Origin: an uncultured Roseburia sp.
GTDB taxonomy: Bacteria; Bacillota; Clostridia; Lachnospirales; Lachnospiraceae
DNA length: 10,136 nucleotides
NCBI GenBank assembly: GCA_905206195.1
Contig: CAJLGN010000022.1
Coordinates: forward strand, 1-10,136
Direction: 5' to 3'
Position 1 is the stretch's first letter. The number at the start of each line of letters is the position of its first letter. Both the position numbers and the translations under genes were made by a program. Of the stretch, positions 6,945 to 10,136 are shown piece by piece. The notes under the pieces are model-generated. The model was not told the DNA's origin. It searched no databases and saw nothing but the letters and a program-made list of their open reading frames with translations.

Positions 6945-7645
6945 TTGGCGTCCCCTCCAAATCGATATCCCATGCCATGCACCGTCCTGACATAAATCGG
7001 CTTTTTGGGATCGTCCTCAATCTTTACACGAAGATTCTTTATATGCGTATCCACCACACGGTCGTATCCGTCAAACCCGAGGTCAAAAGCAATCTCAATC
7101 AGGGCTTCGCGCGAGAATACCTTATTTGGATATTTCACCAGCGCGACGAGTATCTTCCACTCCTTTGGCGTGAGACTGACCACCTCACCGCGTTTTCTTA
7201 CTTCGGTGTGATCAAAATCAATCTGTAAGTCCCCCGCATTCCACGAAAACTTCTGCGCCAGCGGTGTCAGGTCATTTCCACTTCTACGAAAAATCACTTC
7301 TATGCGGGCATGTAATTCTTTCAGACTGAAGGGTTTTGTAATATAATCATCCGCACCCAAATCCAAGCCATGGAGCATATCATCTTCCACCGTCTTTGCC
7401 GTCAACATAATAATGGGAACGCGGGAACGCTTCCGCAGAATTTGACAGACCTCTTCGCCGGGGGTATCCGGCAGCATCAGATCGAGAATCACAAAAGAAA
7501 TTGATTCTCGATCAAATATTTCCAGGCCCTCTTTTCCAGTTTCGGCTGTATATACCTGGAAGCCTTTCGCTTCCAGATAAGAAGAAACAACCTCCAGAAT
7601 TTTTTCTTCATCATCTACAACTAAAATATTGCGCTGCACTGCCAC
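6941..7645 (-). CDS. OmpR/PhoB-family response regulator
   Basis: A 235-residue DNA-binding response regulator, partner of the overlapping kinase. Numbering from the longest possible start (GTG at 7654), the receiver has acidic residues Asp14-Asp15, phosphoacceptor Asp58 in ILDLMLPD, Thr85 and Lys107 in TKPFS. The winged-helix output domain covers about 135-233, with LTPKEWKILVALVKYPNKV, VDTHIKNLRVKIED and the terminal VRTVHGMGYRF. The GTG at 7645 is preferred because AGAGGTGG lies 5 bases upstream, while the GTG at 7654 has no ribosome binding site; the GTG at 7639 is also possible. A promoter lies just upstream. Likely targets are its own operon and the preceding copA, but no operator is proven. 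Confidence 0.93.
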   Translation of the reverse strand: MAVQRNILVVDDEEKILEVVSSYLEAKGFQVYTAETGKEGLEIFDRESISFVILDLMLPDTPGEEVCQILRKRSRVPIIMLTAKTVEDDMLHGLDLGADDYITKPFSLKELHARIEVIFRRSGNDLTPLAQKFSWNAGDLQIDFDHTEVRKRGEVVSLTPKEWKILVALVKYPNKVFSREALIEIAFDLGFDGYDRVVDTHIKNLRVKIEDDPKKPIYVRTVHGMGYRFGGDAN

Positions 7646-7678
7646 CGATACCACCTCTGCACACGATTTTGATTGTTT

Positions 7679-7707
7679 ATTTTACCATCCTACGCAGGCA
7701 TCGTCAA
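7679..7707 (-). promoter_or_regulatory. Sigma-A promoter for the response regulator-kinase operon
   Basis: On the minus strand TTGACG (7707-7702) and TAAAAT (7684-7679) are separated by exactly 17 bp, which is close to the sigma-A consensus. Transcription would begin near 7672, about 27 nt before the GTG at 7645. It is the best promoter in the window and probably drives the regulator and kinase, and perhaps the genes beyond them. Confidence 0.7.
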
Positions 7708-7740
7708 TCAGGAAGCAGACCTTGCTGCACCGTACGATTT

Positions 7741-7757
7741 TCTGATCTGTGTCAGAT
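7741..7757. promoter_or_regulatory. Inverted repeat between copA and the response regulator (possible operator)
   Basis: ATCTG-TGT-CAGAT (7745-7757) is a perfect five-base inverted repeat with a three-base centre; an overlapping alternative pairs TCTGA with TCAGA. It starts about 38 bp upstream of the -35 box, a position suited to a regulator site. It lacks a T-run, so it is not a convincing terminator for copA. Its function is inferred. Confidence 0.3.
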
Positions 7758-7767
7758 TGATCACCTT

Positions 7768-10136
7768 TCATTCCACAGCGAGAACCGTGTAATCTTCCTC
7801 CTCCACAGCCTTCTTTAAAACTGCATTTGAAATGTCCGCCGTCAATGTGACGACAGCCGTTCCTGTCTGGCTGCTCACCACAGCTTCCTTCACGCCGTCC
7901 ACCGCTTCCAGCGCTTTTTTCACACGTCCCTCGCAGTGGCTGCAGGTCATGCCCTCGATCTTCAATTGTTTTTTCACAGAGCCGTCCTCCTGATCACTCG
8001 TCGCCACATCCGCCCGGATATCTGTAAAAATACTGGATGAAATCTGCTTCTTCACCTTCTTGTCTCTCCTGGCATTGTGCATCTGAAAAAGGTTGAGTCT
8101 CAGCGCATTTGTCACCACGCAAAAACTGGACAGACTCATCGCCGCCGCACCGAACATCGGGTTTAGCTTCCACCCCAAGATTCCAACCAAAAGACCAGCC
8201 GCCAGAGGAATTCCAATCGTATTGTAGAAAAACGCCCAGAACAGATTCTCATGGATATTTCTTCTTGTGGCTCTGCTCATGCGGATTGCTGCCGGAACAT
8301 CGGAGAGTCTGCTCTTCATCAAAACGACATCGGCTGCGTCAATCGCCACATCCGTGCCGGCGCCAATGGCGATACCGATATCCGCCCTGGTCAACGCCGG
8401 CGCGTCATTGATGCCATCACCGACCATGGCAACCTTTCCGTGCTCCTTCAACTTGCGAATCACACTTTCCTTGCCATCCGGAAGGACTCCTGCAATCACT
8501 TCATCCACACCGGCCTGCTTTCCGATCGCTCTGGCCGTGTGCGCGTTATCCCCCGTCAGCATGACGACATGGATTCCCATATTGCGCATCTGTCTCACCG
8601 CCTCTGGACTGTCTTCCTTAATCACATCTGCAACCGCGATAATACCGGCCAGCTTGCCATCCTTGCTGAAGAACAGAGGGGTCTTCCCCGCCTGGGCAAG
8701 CACTTCGGAATGGCGCTTTACGGTGTCAGAAATATTTGCCTGCGCACAGATAAATTTATAATTGCCGCCGCTCAACAGCTGTCCGTTCCACTTTGCAGTC
8801 AACCCATTTCCGGGCATCGCGGCGAAGTCTGTCACATCGTCCGCCTTCAGGTGAAGCTCTTCCGCCTTTTGTATAATTGCTCTGGCGAGCGGATGTTCAC
8901 TCTTCTTCTCCAATTGGTAGGCCAGCGCAAGCAATTCTGTTTCCTTTCCCTCCTCCGCCGGAAGGATATCTGTAACCTTGGGCTCCCCGGAGGTGATCGT
9001 GCCTGTTTTATCCAGTGCAACAATCTGAATCTTACCAGTCTCCTCCAAAGAAGCAGCTGTTTTAAACAGAATGCCGTTCTTTGCCCCCATACCGTTTCCC
9101 ACCATGATCGCCACCGGAGTCGCAAGCCCAAGCGCGCACGGACAACTGATGACTAACACCGCAATCGCAAAGGAGAGCGCCGTGCCTATGGACTCCCCGA
9201 CAATCAGCCACCCGATAAAGGTCACAATGGAAATGGCGATAACCACCGGGACAAAAATTCCGGAAACCTTGTCCGCAACCTTTGCAATCGGAGCCTTCGT
9301 TGCCGCCGCGTCACTGACCATCTGGATAATCTGGGAGAGGGTTGTATCCTCCCCGACTCTCGCCGCCTCACATCTGATAAATCCAGACTGGTTGATGGTG
9401 GCTGCAGATACCGTATCGCCGACCACCTTATCGACCGGAATGCTCTCGCCGGTAAGGGCAGATTCATTGACCGCGCTTTTTCCATCTACCCCTATACCGT
9501 CGACCGGAATATTCTCCCCGGGACGAACCACAAAAATGTCACCTTTTTGCACCGCTTCCACCGGGACAACAATCTCCCCGCCATCCCGCACAACCGTCGC
9601 ATTCTTTGGAGCCAGCTTCATCAAACCTTTCAGCGCATCGGTCGTTTTTCCCTTGGAGCGCGCCTCCAGCATTTTTCCCACAGTGATCAGAGTGAGAATT
9701 GTCGCCGCCGTCTCAAAATAAAACTCGTCCATATAGACCATCGCCGCGTGTGATCCGTCGGTTACCTGCACATAGGACATCGCAAACAATGCCCAGACGC
9801 TGTATAAAACAGAAGCCGCAGAACCAAGTGCAACCAGAGTGTCCATGTTCGGCGAACGGTGAATCAAAGCCTTAAAACCACTTGTAAAAAATTTCTGATT
9901 CACCACCATAATAATGGCCGTCAACAACAGCTGAAGGAGACCCACCCCGACATGGTTGCCGTCGAGGAATGGCGGAAGCGGCCACCCCCAGAGCATATGC
10001 CCCATGGAAAAATACATAAGCACCGCCAGAAATCCCACCGAGACAATCAGTCTTGTCATCAGCATCTGTCGGGCCCCATTTTCTTGTGCATAATAGCCCA
10101 CAGTCTGGCCTGCTGCCCTCATCGCTCCCTCCGCTT
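7768..10136 (-). CDS. copA: Copper-exporting P1B-type ATPase (CopA-like) with a C-terminal metal-binding domain; 5' end probably beyond window
   Basis: A heavy-metal P-type ATPase that exports Cu(I) from the cytosol. Numbering from the ATG at 10122, it has membrane segments from about residue 22, the phosphatase loop TGES (224-227), the metal-site CPC (327-329) in the sixth membrane helix, phosphorylated Asp371 in DKTGT, the nucleotide-binding HP pair (410-411), and GDGINDAP (568-575). The membrane residues Tyr633-Asn634 and Met662 with Ser665/Ser666 fit the copper (P1B-1) subgroup. A linker leads to a C-terminal HMA domain with GMTCSHC (724-730). The frame stays open to base 10136, and CopA proteins of this type usually carry an N-terminal HMA domain. 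The ATG at 10122 is therefore probably internal, although AGGGAG before it makes a short form possible. Copper rather than silver is the family default. Confidence 0.93.
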   Translation of the reverse strand, partial: AEGAMRAAGQTVGYYAQENGARQMLMTRLIVSVGFLAVLMYFSMGHMLWGWPLPPFLDGNHVGVGLLQLLLTAIIMVVNQKFFTSGFKALIHRSPNMDTLVALGSAASVLYSVWALFAMSYVQVTDGSHAAMVYMDEFYFETAATILTLITVGKMLEARSKGKTTDALKGLMKLAPKNATVVRDGGEIVVPVEAVQKGDIFVVRPGENIPVDGIGVDGKSAVNESALTGESIPVDKVVGDTVSAATINQSGFIRCEAARVGEDTTLSQIIQMVSDAAATKAPIAKVADKVSGIFVPVVIAISIVTFIGWLIVGESIGTALSFAIAVLVISCPCALGLATPVAIMVGNGMGAKNGILFKTAASLEETGKIQIVALDKTGTITSGEPKVTDILPAEEGKETELLALAYQLEKKSEHPLARAIIQKAEELHLKADDVTDFAAMPGNGLTAKWNGQLLSGGNYKFICAQANISDTVKRHSEVLAQAGKTPLFFSKDGKLAGIIAVADVIKEDSPEAVRQMRNMGIHVVMLTGDNAHTARAIGKQAGVDEVIAGVLPDGKESVIRKLKEHGKVAMVGDGINDAPALTRADIGIAIGAGTDVAIDAADVVLMKSRLSDVPAAIRMSRATRRNIHENLFWAFFYNTIGIPLAAGLLVGILGWKLNPMFGAAAMSLSSFCVVTNALRLNLFQMHNARRDKKVKKQISSSIFTDIRADVATSDQEDGSVKKQLKIEGMTCSHCEGRVKKALEAVDGVKEAVVSSQTGTAVVTLTADISNAVLKKAVEEEDYTVLAVE

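Noticed and set aside
8251..9156. Plus-strand open frame of 301 codons inside copA
   Set aside because: It is antisense to the conserved ATPase core; codon bias of the real gene opens this frame and the product has no family features.
1..10136. CRISPR arrays, tRNA or rRNA genes, insertion sequences
   Set aside because: No regularly spaced repeats, no tRNA-like or rRNA segment and no transposase of the DDE type were seen on either strand.

Overview
The window looks like a low-to-mid GC member of the Clostridia, most likely a gut Lachnospiraceae or a close relative. Reasons: strong GGAGG-type ribosome binding sites, frequent TTG/GTG starts, a SigK-type sporulation sigma fragment, a DUF6870-like protein, and large serine recombinases of the clostridial kind. 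All recognisable genes lie on the minus strand, so transcription runs from high to low coordinates. The species call is inference from gene style only.

In transcription order (right to left) the layout is: a copper-type P1B ATPase (copA, open at the right window edge); a short intergenic region with a good sigma-A promoter; an OmpR-family response regulator overlapping its HAMP histidine kinase; a small DUF6870-like protein; three tandem large serine recombinases (long, short, long); an 84-bp remnant that encodes the last 27 codons of a sporulation sigma factor, best matching SigK; a 135-bp intergenic region; and the start of a ComM/YifB-type Mg-chelatase-like AAA+ protein cut by the left edge.

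The main point of interest is the junction at about 829-842. The stop codon of the last recombinase lies 9 bp upstream of the SigK signature YVSRIEKRAL, and no other part of sigK is visible in the window. The simplest reading is that a recombinase-bearing element sits inside sigK, in the coding region for the region-4 helix-turn-helix, as skin elements do in Bacillus subtilis and Clostridioides difficile but apparently much closer to the 3' end of the gene. The missing 5' part would then lie beyond 10136, the element would be longer than about 9.3 kb, and the copper ATPase plus two-component system would be its cargo. Whether the element excises during sporulation or has permanently broken sigK cannot be decided from this window.

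Functionally the right half is a metal-efflux and sensing module (ATPase plus TCS) and the left half is a site-specific recombination module. The only good promoter seen between them is the one before the response regulator, and no convincing terminator separates the kinase from the recombinases.
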